Shown in pieces: positions 42,851-56,800 of a stretch of DNA of 64,000 nt. The DNA is taken from contig JAOWCC010000577.1 in assembly GCA_030867875.1 (NCBI GenBank), positions 143,646,344 to 143,710,343 of the forward strand, read 5' to 3'. The notes under the pieces were generated by a model, which saw only the letters and a program-made list of their open reading frames with translations, was not told where the DNA came from and ran no database searches. Origin of the DNA: Actinernus sp. WN-2022. Lineage: Eukaryota > Cnidaria > Anthozoa > Actiniaria > Actinernidae. The position numbers and the translations under genes are program-made. The stretch's first letter is position 1; each line of letters begins with the position of its first letter.

Positions 42851-43155
42851 TTAACTAATTTCACGGCCGGAGGCTCGGTCTGGGCATAAGAACAATAGAA
42901 TCGGTTTTCGATACCGGTACCTGGAGGGCCATAGCGCGTAGGTATAAAATAGGCTGTGCTTTGTGTGAGAGAAAGAGTGAAAAAGTGATGTTAAGAGAGC
43001 CAGCAAAATTAAGAGCAAGTCCAATAAATATCCCTGGTGAAACTGGTCTCGTAACATCTGGAATAATCTTCCGGAAGCGGCTAAAAATGCTAGTACGCTT
43101 CGAATTATAGAGTATTTCTTAACAAATATTTTGCCATGTTACAATTAATAAATGT
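42851..43155 (+). pseudogene. end of another non-LTR ORF
   Basis: At 43048-43141 the + strand reads RNIWNNLPEAAKNASTLRII and EYFLTNILPCYN then a stop, the usual C-terminal end of L2/CR1 ORF2. Upstream part not recognised. Confidence 0.55.
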
Positions 43156-43446
43156 GTTGTTGTTGTACAACAGGCGCATGCTAACATCATATTTTTGTTT
43201 TGTCGTGCAAGCGTGGTTGCAAAAGCATCAGCCAAATGTTATTTAATATATTCACTTGATGATTCTGGCGCCAGTCGTTCTGATCTTAAACTTCCCATGA
43301 TCATGAAGCTAAGTAACCAATTGAATCCGGTGACGGCAGTTGGAAGATGCTTTTCAGTCGGCTGCCCGGCACAGCCTATCGAGGGGTTCGTTCACGAAAT
43401 ATAAACGACATGCGTGATATGTGATTTCGCCTGTCTACAGAAAAGT

Positions 43447-43481
43447 AATGTACCGATCAAATCGAAACTTCAGCATCCTCT

Positions 43482-43512
<31 letters not shown>

Positions 43513-44013
43513 GGCATTTGATCTTTTGAAGTTTGGGTTGTTCAAGCTACCCTCCCTCGGGCCAAAACGTTTGTTCAAATGCCCCATCCCATGTTCATAT
43601 TAGGCGATCAAATGCCCCCCTGGACTTAGTAGTGTGACATAAACAGACAGTTTAAATATTCGAAAACAATTTACATTTATATTTTAATACCTTCAAATAT
43701 AGCGCAAAGCTTTTGGAGTTCCTTTTTTTTAAGCCAGTCGCTTACAAAAGCAGAGTTTTGTCGTTTGAAGTCGCCTAAGGTGACCTCTCGCTCGATCCAA
43801 TTCCGCCATGGTTTCGATCGAGGAAACCAACGTAGCACGTAACATGAAATCGAGACAACTTGTTGAAATTCCCCCTACCCCTCCCATCTGGTGTAAACGG
43901 CCCCACTCCCAGGACAGCCACCGATGTCAAATTCCCTACTCCCCGGGCACGGAAACGAGTCAAATGCTCGGAGTATGCCCGGGATGTCGATGTTTCCATT
44001 TGATCGGTACATA
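43447..44013. mobile_element. MITE with a poly-C run
   Basis: AATGTACCGATCAAATCGAA at the left is mirrored by CATTTGATCGGTACAT at the right. 43482-43508 is a run of 27 C. Confidence 0.7.
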
Positions 44014-44286
44014 ATATATACGTAAACGGCAAGCCTAACAGCGGAGCTCACAATTGGCTGGAGTCAGTATCTACAGAGCCATAGCTGTGAAGATTCGATA
44101 CCTGGTAGAATCGCAGTACCGGAAACCAAGAACATTAAATGGAAGATGTGAGGAAAATGAATTCTGGAATGGCGGCTAATAAATGTTCAAATAGAGGAAA
44201 AACTGAGAAAGAAGAAAAAAAGGAACACGTTTCGCCGGGGATCGAATCCGAGACTTAGTTAACTCCTTCAGAATCGAATTGAAGCC

Positions 44287-44446
44287 ATAGACCCATTCGA
44301 AAAATGGCGTCCAATTTAAAAAGCTATTGTCCTGGTAACGTGAACACGCTAGCAGTCCACACAAAAGCTTTTGAACTTGTAAGCGAGGCTAGTCAGTCCT
44401 AAACAATAGTTAATTAAATTGGACGCCATTTTTCGAATGGGTCTAT
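44287..44446 (-). mobile_element. MITE, CATAGACCCATTCGAAAAAT family, copy 1
   Basis: CATAGACCCATTCGAAAAAT, GGCGTCCAATTTAA at the left is mirrored at the right. A second copy is at 61572-61737 in the other orientation. Confidence 0.88.
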
Positions 44447-44984
44447 AGAAGGGCTATATAGCCGATCATTAGTCACATTGCACCTTGTTGATATCTCACC
44501 TCTGCACGGTAATGAGTCTGGTAACAATGGTATCAGAGCGAGGCTAGTTGTCCCAGAGATCACAAAATAGCTGATATTACAGTGGCGTCTACGAACAGCA
44601 GTTTCAGCGGTATTGACCCAAATGCCTCACTTCGATGTGATGAAACACTATTCACACCATCATTCTTGTGTGACACCAACACGTTCCCTTTTAGAGTGGT
44701 TTTACTTAACCCGTGAAACAAAAATTAATAGCCAGTATCTGATAGTCAAATATAACAAAATAAAACAATGTAATTAGGGTCTAATAGTGTTTATTCATCT
44801 AATATCTATTATTCTAAACAAGCACGACTAATTTTAATTTAGATACACAGATTGAATGAAACTGGTTGTGTTTATCTCGTAAGGAAATTAACGTTATTTT
44901 CTGCCATCGACTGTTGGGTTTTCTTTCACTGTGCTGGGACAACTAGCGTCGCTTTGATGCCTTTACGAATAAGGTCAATATAGG

Positions 44985-45073
44985 TTATTAGTCGACTAAC
45001 CAAGGGCAAGCCAAAATAGGTGTATGACAAGTGAAAATACACAGCCGTATTTGATGGTTAGCCGACTAATAAA
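44985..45073. repeat. short palindromic MITE
   Basis: TTATTAGTCGACTAACCA at the left and TGGTTAGCCGACTAATAA at the right. Confidence 0.75.
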
Positions 45074-45512
45074 TTGTTTATATTATAAACAGGAAAGCTG
45101 CCTGACAGTCTAAATGTTGTCTAACTATTTTCCAAGCGACCACGCAGTTCGAAGCACTGAAAATAAGCAGACAAACTAGTAAAATGCGTAAGACTTCCTG
45201 CATGCGCGTTCACTCAGGCCGGACTTGTCCCCTCTTGTTGAAGTAGAAACTACGCCATGGCCATGCATATCAATCATTTTGGATGCGCTGCTTCTGCAGG
45301 AAATTAATAATTATTTTACAAGACAGTCGACCAGGATTTTAATTAACAAAAATAAAAGAAGAAACGTTTTTGAGCCTGGTTTCCATATGATTGCTACAAT
45401 CGCTACGGACTCCAGTCAGGAGCCGGCGGTATGCCGACGATATGCCGCCGGAAAGTACTTTTATTTGGTCATGAGGCATGAACGATTGCAGCGATTATGA
45501 CGGCAGCTGTTT

Positions 45513-45606
45513 CGATAGCCTGTGAACAGGTTCTCCTAGGGGGCGGTGGCGTTATAGTGAAATAGAGAGAAGATAGGAGGGGGAGAGCCTGTTCACAGGC
45601 TACGTA
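45513..45606. mobile_element. short MITE
   Basis: ATAGCCTGTGAACAGGTTCT at the left, GAGCCTGTTCACAGGCTA at the right. Confidence 0.8.
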
Positions 45607-45648
45607 TACTGTTTCGATCATTTGGATAGAAGTTCTATCGAAATCTTA

Positions 45649-46184
45649 CCCTGGTACCAGAGGTTCCAAGTTAATAACAAGGCGCGAACCGCCGCCGCCA
45701 GCGAGGAGCCAAGAGACGAGAAACTGAGTTAAAGTGCCTATAAGCCCAAATATTTTATCATTAAAATCGATTCTCCATCAAGTAAATAGTTGAACTGTGA
45801 AATATTTCTTGATTTGAGTGTTGTGTCGAGGTTTCTATTTCCAATATGCTAATTATGCGATGTCAGGAGGCCTCATTTATTATACAAATGTGCTGACAGA
45901 GATTATATTTTTTCCTGAACATCCATGTTATATTTGTTATGTTTTGTATAAATCAGAAATAGTTTTATTCCGACAAGGAGAGAGAAATTACCTTTCGTTG
46001 GCACAATTAGCATATTGTAAATAGAAACCTCTATAACATTCAAATTAAGAAATATTTTACAGCTCAACTATTTATTTATTTGACGGAGAATCGATTTCAA
46101 CGAAAAAAAATTGGGCTTATAGGCTTATAAGAGAACCCATCTTCTCTTCTCCTCTCAGGGCCTCTGGAACCCAGGGTACAATGT
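45649..46184. mobile_element. 535-base MITE with double inverted repeats
   Basis: ACCCTGGTACCAGAGGTTCC and GCCTCTGGAACCCAGGGT are the outer TIRs. CCTATAAGCCCAAATATTTT and GAATCGATTTTAATG-like inner arms pair with 46080-46125. Confidence 0.75.
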
Positions 46185-47499
46185 CGAAGTCCTATCTACT
46201 GCAGAGATCCGAAAAAAATAAAAGAAGGGCGACGAACCCCGCAGCCCGTATATTCATACTATCATTTGGACACCGGCAGCGCTGTGGCGATTAATTTGGG
46301 CGACAATCTTCGAACCTTGGGCACCGGCAGCAACCAATCAGAAACCGCGCCTTGAGAACTAGAAGCCACGTGACACACCAGTATATTGCCATGATCTGTG
46401 AACTGCACCACCATCGACATTAGCATACATACAGCCATGTGTTGCTAATTCTTTGGCAGGGTTCATGCAAATACGATTTGACTAAACCTGTCTGATACGC
46501 TCAAGAACAGCAGAAACACAAACACGTAACTCTGAAAAGTCTGCCGGTTGAATCCGAAGCGGCGGCAAGCGACCAATTAACCGTAGGGAAGAATTGAATA
46601 TAAATTCTCTGTGATGAAAAGAGGTGAGTTACCAGGAACTGGGCCAAGGCTTTAAGCCTACTATCTCGTAATGCCATGTATATATGTACTTCATTAATCC
46701 TCTTATGTGCTGTCCTTTTCAATATTCCTTTTCTCTCTCTCGTGTTGGTAACTAATCAGTTATTTCAAGCGGCAACTGTATTCGGTTGAACTAATAGGAA
46801 GGAAGTACTAGGTTCCTTTATCGTTCGAAAATTTTCACGTTTCCACATTCGAAATAACATTTTATTAAAATATTTTGGTAAATTTGTACATACAGAATAT
46901 CTATAGTCTCTCAATAGAATAAATTGTTGCCGTTTGAATTTACGCTGAACAAACCTATAAACTCTCAACTTACTTCTAATTTTCATTCTCATTTTTCCAC
47001 TTAAACCGACCAGGCGTCTACGCATAATCCAGTGAATATTTATTTAGGATTGCAAATTGGTTTTGTGAAATCATTTCATTGTTTTACTGGGACTCCATGC
47101 ACTCAAATCATAAAATATTAATCACATTAAACGGTAACGCCACTAGGTTTTTTTTACCATTTAAGTTTTCTAGCGGTATAAAAAAAATTAACTGAGCTTC
47201 AAGTTTCCTATTTCACAACTCGCAAGGAAAACAAACCCCTTCCAATTCGCGTCTTGACTTTCAAATTCAATTCTAAAGTAATTGAACTGGTACTTAGTAA
47301 ATTCTTAGTGATGTCATCGGGTAAGAACCAAAGCGATCCTAAAGAAACCAAAATTCAACATTCTCACATCTTATAGAAGCTTAAAAATATTTTAATATCA
47401 GTACCATAACCGATAAACGAAACAAGTTGAACAGTAATTTATGCATACATAATTAAACCAAGTGGAATAAATATTACGGTAATAATAATAAATTAGTAA
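46185..47499. other. no gene recognised
   Basis: AT-rich DNA upstream of RCOR. A minus-strand open frame at 46765-47025 is rich in Arg and Lys but unlike any family I know. Confidence 0.4.
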
Positions 47500-47694
47500 A
47501 CCACGTGATCTTTGTTTCGTTTACTGTTGAGAAGCGGAGGCGACGACGACTCTCTATTATTCACTCGGAAAGTGGAAGAAAAGTGGCGAAAAATCTCGCC
47601 GGGTTTCGATGAATTCAACTTTTCCCCCTCTAAACAGTAGATAGAGTCAGCAAGGAAGTGTGAAGGGTTGTTTGTAGTCTTCGTAGTGTGTAAA
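47500..47694 (+). promoter_or_regulatory. probable RCOR 5' UTR and promoter zone
   Basis: The stretch just before the RCOR start is richer in G and C than its surroundings and has no repeat I recognise. The start lies in TAAAATGGCGTCA, similar to the YY1-type AANATGGCG element often found at animal start sites. The transcription start is not visible; the call is by position. Confidence 0.35.
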
Positions 47695-47839
47695 ATGGCG
47701 TCAAGTATAAGGGGTTCTGTGGTGAGTAGCAAAGTGGAAAATGGGAAGAATGACGGAGAGCCGATGGAAATATTAGTACAAGACAAAGATGAACACGTGC
47801 CCGGGACAGATCAAAACGACAGCGATGAAGAATATCACG
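47695..47839 (+). CDS. RCOR: RCOR exon 1 (start codon)
   Basis: ATG at 47695 in AAAATGGCG opens 48 codons: [20 protein letters not shown], then [28 protein letters not shown], plus one base, before donor GTTAGA at 47840. An acidic, disordered N-terminus ahead of ELM2 is usual for RCOR. I chose this ATG because no in-frame Met precedes it and it runs directly into the ELM2 exon after a short 84-base intron. The 5' UTR and promoter probably lie in about 47500-47694. Confidence 0.85.
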
Positions 47840-50800
47840 GTTAGACACCTCATGAGAACTTACTACGCTATCTCTACGCCCAAAGAATCTGCTCTTGTGT
47901 TTGACTGTGGAATTATTTTTCAGAGCCGGGTATGCGAGTGGGCAGCGACTACCAGGCGATTATCTCCGAATTGGCCTCGGATGGTAAGAAAGTCATTAAA
48001 CTTTAAATAGATCAAGGAAAGTCTTCTCATCTCCTGTTCAAGCAAATATAGAACAATTTAGAAGTAAATATTAGCGGCGGAGGTAGTCTCTGGATAGGGA
48101 AACCGTCAAGATTGACAACAGAAAGTTTTTTATTTTTCACTCGACGGTCGGCCGGCGTGAGCAGTGAGGAATGAAAATATTGAGAAGTTGGAAGTACTGG
48201 GCTTCAAATACCGGGCAGTTTTTGAAGGTTTAGCTAGCAGCGTTGTATGTCAAGTTTATAATGGTTCTGGCTCGGAGATCTGAATTAGTTTTGGCGGTTA
48301 AGTGGTGCATTTATTTCGTATTCCGAGGGTAACTGTCATAAGAAGTCGTCTGTCACGGAGTCACGAATCGGAATTCGTCACGGAATGCTCGATATTTTTC
48401 AGAAAATCTTACACTCTAGTCGTTATAGTGCTTCCTAGTCTTGTTATTAATGCTTCTTTTGTATTTTTGCAGTATTTTAAAACAGTTTCAGGGTTTAAAA
48501 CGTGAGCACTTTACTCCAGAATTAAGGGGACGCCATATTGTAAAACTTTTAAATGGCTGGGAGTGGAAATTGAAAAGTGGGAAGCGTCCTTGGGAACCCG
48601 ACCATTTCATTACTAAAACGCTGTAATTTTATCTTCAATTCACATATTTCCGGCCCAGTCTCGATTTTTATTCCATGTATCATAAAATTTGGCGTCGATT
48701 CTAAGGGAAACTCTTGCGTTGATCTACTAAAACTGTTTCCTAAATACATAAATTATATGTACTCTGCAGAGAACAAAGATACATTGTTTGGAATATTTCA
48801 GAAAGTTAAGAGGTTTATACATGTACATGTAGATAGTTCTTAGTGGGTGGGTGATGGTAATTGCATAATATGTTTGTAGTATATTAATAAGGTTTGAGAC
48901 TAGTAGTTTAACATCAATTTTTACAAGCTTACTGCAGTTTCGGGACCCACCTTTGTTAGCATTTTAAATCATGTACATGTATATTAGAATTAATTAGGGT
49001 AGGAAACATAACAGAAGCTCACACAAAATACAAAAGCTTTTTTCATACTGTTCAGTCCAGAGTATGTTGAGGAATGGAATCTTCATTAGGAGAGATAATA
49101 TTTGACAATATAAATAAATGCAAACTAAATGCAGATCGGATTTTTTTAGTTATGTTTACTCATGTTTTTATGCTAATACTGCTGTATTTAAGCATGCAAG
49201 TTCTGGTAGCTTTTTTGCATTCTGAAAATGTAGCTATAAAGAAGATAGGAAAAAAATAGAAAAAAACTTTTTCCTTACCTACCTACCTGGATATTTTTCT
49301 TAGGAAGTTCCGTATAGTAAGCATAACACTACACATAATAAAAAAAGGCAAACTGATAATTTCTAAATGCTTGTTTCTACTTCTATTAAATGGTTAAATA
49401 TGCATGTAATACTAACAGGAACTTTTAAATGTGCTACTAAAGCCTTGGGATTGTGTACATTTTGGGTTCAATACTACATTCATTTTTAAATAGTGCTTCT
49501 ATTAGCTGATGAATCATCTGCCACTGAACTTACTGGTGGGAAGAGTACATGTTGGTATAGAAACCAAATAGTTGTAAGCAGTTTGAGAGTTGAATCCCAA
49601 ATGAATTAATTAGCAGCCCTGAACTCTCAGGGAATAGCTGGCTTGCATTGAACCTTTGGAATAAACAACCACAAGTTAATTGGACTATTGGTTAGAAGGC
49701 CTGGCATGTCAATTACAATTTTTAAGAAAAGTCTGAAGACTTACCTTTTTGGGAAAGCTTTTTTGTAAATATTCATTCTATTCTTTAATGCAGTAATGTA
49801 AAGCGCCATAGTGCAGTTAGTGGATATGGTGCTATATAAATTTATTATTATTATTATTATTAATTGGACTAACTCGCAGTCTGTTGAGTTGCTCAAACTC
49901 TGAGTACTGATCTGACAGTAGCCGAAGTACATAAAGAGGAAACCCTGCCCCAATTCAACTTGCAAGTTAATCATAGAAAACAAGGTCAATTTGTCTGATA
50001 AATAACATGTATTGTTAACTGGCAAACAAGTAGTTGAAGTTTTTGATCAGTATCAGTTGCAAACCAATGTTGCATCATTGTACATCTACTTATAATACAG
50101 TTAAGTAATTAGCAATTTTAAAATCTTGTTTCTTTTTATTCAATCAGGGGAAACTTAGATGTAGGAACCTTACATTGTATTTTTAGTTTAGACATGTACA
50201 TGTATGTAGCTCATTTTCAGATTAGATTAAAAGGACTTCATTTACATTTTATGAGATATCCAATATGTAATAATTAAGAATAATTGAATTTTTAGCTGAT
50301 TATCATGGTTTTGTCTGCACATGAGAACCTTTTGCAATCTTATTTAATACAAAGAGTGCTACATGACTGAAAAAATGAAGAACTCATGGGAAAGGACTCC
50401 AGCATTTCAATAAACCCAAAATATAAATTTTAACAGTCATAGCAGAGCTCTTGCGAAGACACACACAAACGGAGCACCATACATTGTACATGCAGCATGA
50501 GAGTGACATTTTGCTGGATGCTCTTGCCTGCCCACCCGACCAGTGCACCAGCATGCGGAACATGTGAGGTTATTGAGTCGTGTAATGGCCTGCTCGATTT
50601 TGTTTGGATGTGTAACGCTGTCTTGTCCTTTACATTCAATCCTCCATTTATGGGAATTTGTGATTGTATAAAATTAATTATCTCAATGATTAGTCTAAAT
50701 TGTTGCAGTAATGCATAAAATATTCAATTTCCAACTTTAAATTCTGTTACATCTGCATGTGCATGCATACATATCATGTTCTTTCTTTCGTATGCCATCG

Positions 50801-53800
50801 CCTTTTCATTACATATGCACTGTCATGCAACTCAACTGCACGTGCACTATTTATTTTCGTAAATGTATAATATGCCGTCACCTTTTCCACTACATGTGTG
50901 CATGCATCTATTCGTAGGCTTGCCTATAGATATAATTAAATATGCCTTATTCACATGAAAATAATCAGTGTCATTTCAAAGAACACCTATAAATCAATAT
51001 TTTTGGAAAGTTTTAAAGGTGTAGGATGAAATTCCGAAAATACATTGAGGATGAAATTTATAGACTTTATGGGATTTTGCAGTCATGCACACACGTCCTT
51101 GTTTTAAAGTTTTTTTTTCATATTAGAAAACCTTAATAACTGCAGAGAAATATCATTGAATTTTGAAACTTCCACAGTTTACTTACGTAAACATCCTCCT
51201 TATTTCTTCTTAGAACTTTTAACTTTGGCATTATGCAAATTTGGTGTATGGATGACTGCAAAATCCCATACAAAACTATAAATTCCATCAGGCTTTAATA
51301 ATATCTTTACAGAGTTTCATTATTAATAATATTGCTATTAAAACTTAAAAGAATTGTTGATTTAATATAGGTGATATTTGAAATGACAGTGGTTATTTCC
51401 AATTTTGTTACAGATCCCAGTTTGCTGATCTAAAAAAACAGCATGTGTGAATCCTTCATTATAAATAAATTATATATAATTATATAACTTATCTACATCT
51501 ATTCAATTACTCCATAATAGCCTGTTCAGCAACATGACACCCAAATGGGAATGCACAGAACTCGGCAGAACCCACATTGGTTTGACTCTAATAAGTGAGA
51601 GTTTAATACCGAGAACGGAGGCAATAAGCCATATACGTTCGAGGTATTTAAGTGTCTTATTTCATACTTGACGAGGTTTTTGCAAAATTTTCATTGATGT
51701 AGCTCTTTTTAGGTAGATTTTGGGCGAGTACCAAGACGGAGAAAAGGTTATAAATCATAGGGATATTTTAGTAAGTTTGGCTGAAGCCAAAGTGAATTAA
51801 TTCCTTGGAGAAAATAATAAAACAAATTCCTTAATGCAAGCGTAATTCAGTGTATAAGCTAGAAACAACAAAATATCGTTGAATTGTATTGAATTGCTCG
51901 TTATAAATGCAAGGGATGTATGAGAAAAGTTCCCGGGATGTATCTGGATACATCCCGGGAACTTTTCTCATACATCCCTTTTATTTATAATAGAGGTATG
52001 TATGGAAAATAAAGGCATCTCATGAATAACAAAGAAAACCGTGTCAAGTATGAAATAATAATTAATACATCCCTTCCAGTAGTCTGGACTTTGTTATGTA
52101 GTGCACTGATATCTGGGTTGTGTGATTAAACTGATTGAGGTACGAGAAAGTACTAGCATGTTCTATAAACTGCTTCCTTTCAGACAAAGAAAGTGACAAT
52201 GCTCGGCACAGTGCCTTGTTGGTTTGGGCACCAACCAAGAATATCACTGACACAAAATGTAAGTAATAAAAGCTATCTAGTAATAAACAGTTAAAAATGT
52301 ACATGGACAGGAAAATATTTCAAGTGTACACAACCATACAATGTATTAGATGTTTATGCTGTGAATTGAAATCCAGTAATGACAAACAACAAGGTTATTG
52401 CTTGAAATTGCAACATTGACAGATGGCTTCTGATGAATTCCAACAGCAACATGGACAACTTCCTAAACTGCGACACGAGTAGTTTGAACCTTAGATGGGG
52501 GGGGGGGGGGGGGCATGCATAACCCCCCTAAAAGGGCCTCATGATTATACATGATACACACCAGGACTCAAAATTGTGACCAATACAGTTGCAAATGCGA
52601 CCAAATTACTATGATCGCTTGTGACTAAAACTTTAGTCGCAAATTTGGTGACTAGTTTTGACATAAATAAACAAGTAAATAAAATGTCCAACAGTCTGAT
52701 GTGTTATGCATTATAATTATGTATGCTTCATTGAGATTTTACAATTTTTCAGCAAATAAAATCACACACCATTTAACTTCATTTCCCCCCTTTTACTTCC
52801 CTTTAACCATTGTATCATTAAAATTGAAATGTTGGTTATTTTCATTCAAAATCGCTACTGTATAATTTCTATGCATCGATGTTGTTGGGCTATTAAAGTG
52901 AACAAGTTGCACCGTAAATATGTGGTTGGTAAGTGGTTGGTAAGTGGTTGGTAAGTTGTTGTCAAGTTGTTGACTCAATCGCTACTTGTAGCTGTTCCCT
53001 TCACTGTACTCATTTGAACCAAAATACGCTTAATAGCTTCTTAAGTTTCCAACATTCTGGCAACAATAAAGCCCTTCGATACAGTGCGATCTCATGGCAA
53101 ATTAACGGATAACAAATTAAAATATCAGCGGCACTCACTGTTGGGCCCCTTCTGTTGTGTCAAAAACCAGACAGTCAGTCTGAAAGCGCATGAATCGTTA
53201 TCTCATTCCGAAAAGCAGACTTCTTGAATTGAAAATCATGAAGGATTGATGGATCAATTAATTAAGTATTAACCCTTTCACTACTGGACATCTTTGGGCT
53301 CAATTGGTGAAATCCAGAGTGCTAACTCAACCCTCCCCCCTCAGTTGCAGTTTGGCTAGCCCTGGGTAGTTAAATACTGCTGATTTTTTAAGCTGAGGGC
53401 TCAAATTTTCTCCACAATGCCATTCGGGAGAGTTCTGTGGACTTGTTGACGGTAGGTATTGCTACTTCTGTAGGATTTCTTATGAAATATGTCCTAATTT
53501 TGGAGAAAAAAGCCACTGTGAGAGAGCTAGAGGACATGTATCATTAAGTCTAAGGACGGCTGAAAAGTACTTGGTTTGCTGTTAGTAGGCTTTGTGAGAG
53601 GATTTCACAGGGTTTTTCTGTTGTTTTTGTGCTTTGAGACACATAAAATAATTCTTCAATGAAATCCTTGAAATTCTGCAGTTGGTGATCTTTTCCCCCT
53701 GTTAAACCTATTAGGATGACTGTGTTTTTGTCACTTTAAAGCAATGGCTCGAGTCCAAATCACTGCTCTTGGTTGTAGGGGTAAAAGACTTATAAAAAAT

Positions 53801-56800
53801 CCTACAGGAGTCCCAGAGGGGGCGTCCCCATGTGAATTTTTGTTGATTACCCAGCATGCAATTGGAGGTGGGAGCAGGAAAACATGGTGGAGAGAAGTGC
53901 AGCATTAAGAATAGCATGTTTCACAGTCGCTTGGCGTGTTTTGTGCAAACAAACCTGGTGGTTGGAAAGATTAAAGAAGGTACTGTAACGACTGCGTGAT
54001 GATTCTGTGTTTGCTTTTGATTTCAAGTGCAAATGGGAAGGATTTTTTGGACCGATTTTGAGCTCAAAATTCGTGAAAATCAAAGAAATGATTTTTTCTC
54101 CAAAGTGGGGCTGTGGCTTTGAAGTCATTCATCCCTTGAAATAATATTGCAGCATGTCTAGGTTTGATGCAATAATTTTCTCCAGGTACATGCTTCATAT
54201 TGGCTGGTTACAGCCGGTTCAGTAGCGAAAGGGTTAAACTACAAAAGGTAAAGTTTATCAGACCAGTGACAGTGTTTAGGGACAGTGTTTAGTAACGCAA
54301 TCTCACACAACCTTTCTTTTGGTTGACCCTTAGATGATTATTAATTTTGTCAAGAGGACGATAGAATGTTTTGGCAGAGTTTTGGCAAATTATTTTTTTG
54401 AGCATAGCACCAACACTGGACTCTCTGGAGTAATCCCGGTGTACAAAACGCGCAGCTCTTCGTTGGATCTTCTCAAGTAAATTTGAATTCCGATGTGTGT
54501 AAGGATCCCACGGTATGCAAGCATATTCCATAGTAGGCTGTACGAGGCTGAGATACAATTTGGATTTGACCTCGCGGGAACAATATAGAAATTTCTAGAA
54601 AGAAAATCTAAATTACGACTACTCTTCTCAGATATGTATGCACAGTGATTGTTAAAACGCAAGTCTGATGAAAAGAAAACACCTAAATACTGCTGAAGGT
54701 TAGATTCCTTAAGTGCTGTCCCATTAAGAGAGTATGTGGTTCTAATTGGAGATTTGGAACGAGAAATGTGCATAGAAAAACATTTAGTGCAATTAAAACG
54801 CATTTGCTATTTCTCAGCCCATGTCGACAATGCGTTTAAGTCAGATTGAAGTTGCAGAGGAGAAAAAGCAGTCGACAGTTCCAGGTAAACTATGCAGTCG
54901 TCAGAGAACAGTCGAATATTGGAGGAGATACCCGCCGGGAGATCGTTAATGTACAGTAGAAATAGCAAAGGGCCTATCACTGAACTTTGAGGTACACCGG
55001 AGGTAACTGCACATACGCTGGAAAAATCACCGTCAATGACGGTCACTTGGGTTCGGTTTTCTAGAAAGCCTTTTATCCATGATAAGGTATGATTATCAAG
55101 ACCGTAAGAAGCAAGTTTAGACAGCAATCTCTGATGCGCGATGGAATCGAAAGCTTTAGAAAAATTGAGTAAGATGAGGTCGGTCTGAATACCACGGTCA
55201 AAATTTCCAGACAAATCATGAATGGTAGAGACAAGCTGAGATTCACAGGAGAAACCCTTGCGAAAACCGTGATGAAGAGGTGATAGCAATGAAAATATTG
55301 ATCTAAATGACTCGTACTATTAGTAAAGATGATGTGCTCTAGGGTCTTGCATAGAACACATGTTAGTGAAATGGGTCGATAATTTGATGGATCAGAACGA
55401 GAACCCTTCTTATAAACTGGAGACACAAAGGCATGTGTCCAATCTAAGGGCAAGTTTCCGCTATCCAAAGACCCGAAGTACTGCCGCTATGACATTTCCA
55501 GCAATTTTCAATAGATGGATAGGAATTTGGTCCGGACCAGATGCCTTTGACGGGTTTAACTTAGCCAGTAGATTGGACACACCCTCTGTGGTAACCGTAA
55601 TATGAGACATGCTACAGTATTGTGCAAAAGTCTTGCAAACACCTTTCAGCGAATTTCGGGGCTTTACGGCGAAAATGAACGAAAATTTTCACGATCCGAA
55701 ATTTCGGCGATATTTCGACGAAAATTCGTTAAAGCCCTTTGTTGAATCTGTGCGACATTTCGCAGTGCTCTGCGACACGTTGGCACGAAAATTCGCTGCA
55801 CTCTACGAAATATCGTGCGAAATTTCGTTTGATACTCTGCGAATATTCGCACGAAACTTCGCTTCTTCGAAATGTCGATCCTTCGAAATGTCGATCCTTC
55901 GAAATTTCGATCCTTGCCCGTCAAAGATCAAGTTACCTTTTCCGGCTCACTCGGTCAATTCGACCAACCTGAGTGTAAACTTTATTCGGACTAATTGACT
56001 AACTCAACTAATTACGGCTCACTTTCGAACGGTACAGGAGGATAACTGTAGAGTTTACTTCAGTTCAGTCAGTATAATCAGGCTAAGAATGGCTCCGCTA
56101 AGAATAGAAATCCGATGCTTTGAACCCGGTTTGAATCGAAGGCCGGAAGGGTAATAAACGAAAGGAATGCGTTACTATAAATCACGCGCACGTCCCAACT
56201 TCGGAAGTGTTCAATGTTGTAAACGTTATCCGTATATCCACAATAATATTCAGATCCTTCAGCCTTCAGCCAGATATTTGTAAAAGTCGTTGCATAAAGT
56301 TTTCAAGTAAATTCGGACCATGCAGTTATCGAAATATCGTGAGCCGTAAAATAAACAAAACAACGGCTGCTCGCTTAGTTCCCGGCGGTGCGTGGCCCGC
56401 TTTAAAGCTTGACTCACTCGCTGTAACTGAGCGCAAAGCATAACACCAAATAAAGTTTTGCTTCAGTGTAGTTTCACATTTACAGTAGATCCTTGTCTTG
56501 TTACTAGTATTAAAAGGTTTCGGCAGAAATCATTGTAAATGTTTGCGTATTAAAATCTCAAATCTCAACTCTTCTGAATTCCCACGTGCAATCAGTCAGG
56601 CTTGAACGTGTTAGTCTGATATTTTACTGAACATCAACAGAGTTTTGAAGCAACGTTTGTCATAAATTATTGAAAGACGTGCAAAAACTTCTATACTCTT
56701 ACCAGAAAACTTCTACTGGGAAAGTGCAATTCCTTTTGAATTAAAAGAGCTTTAATGCATCGGATCAGATCAGTCAGTTCGCGTAAATGGAAATTAATTA

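Noticed and set aside
43482..43508. Poly-C run as a frameshift or regulatory site
   Set aside because: It is a simple repeat inside a non-coding MITE.
46765..47025. Arg/Lys-rich 86-residue open frame on -
   Set aside because: No homology I can name, no flanking exon signals; basic composition comes from AT-rich codons.
55609..55998. 129-residue open frame on +
   Set aside because: It starts at the TIR of the Tc1-like element and reflects its AATTTCG word repeats, not a protein.
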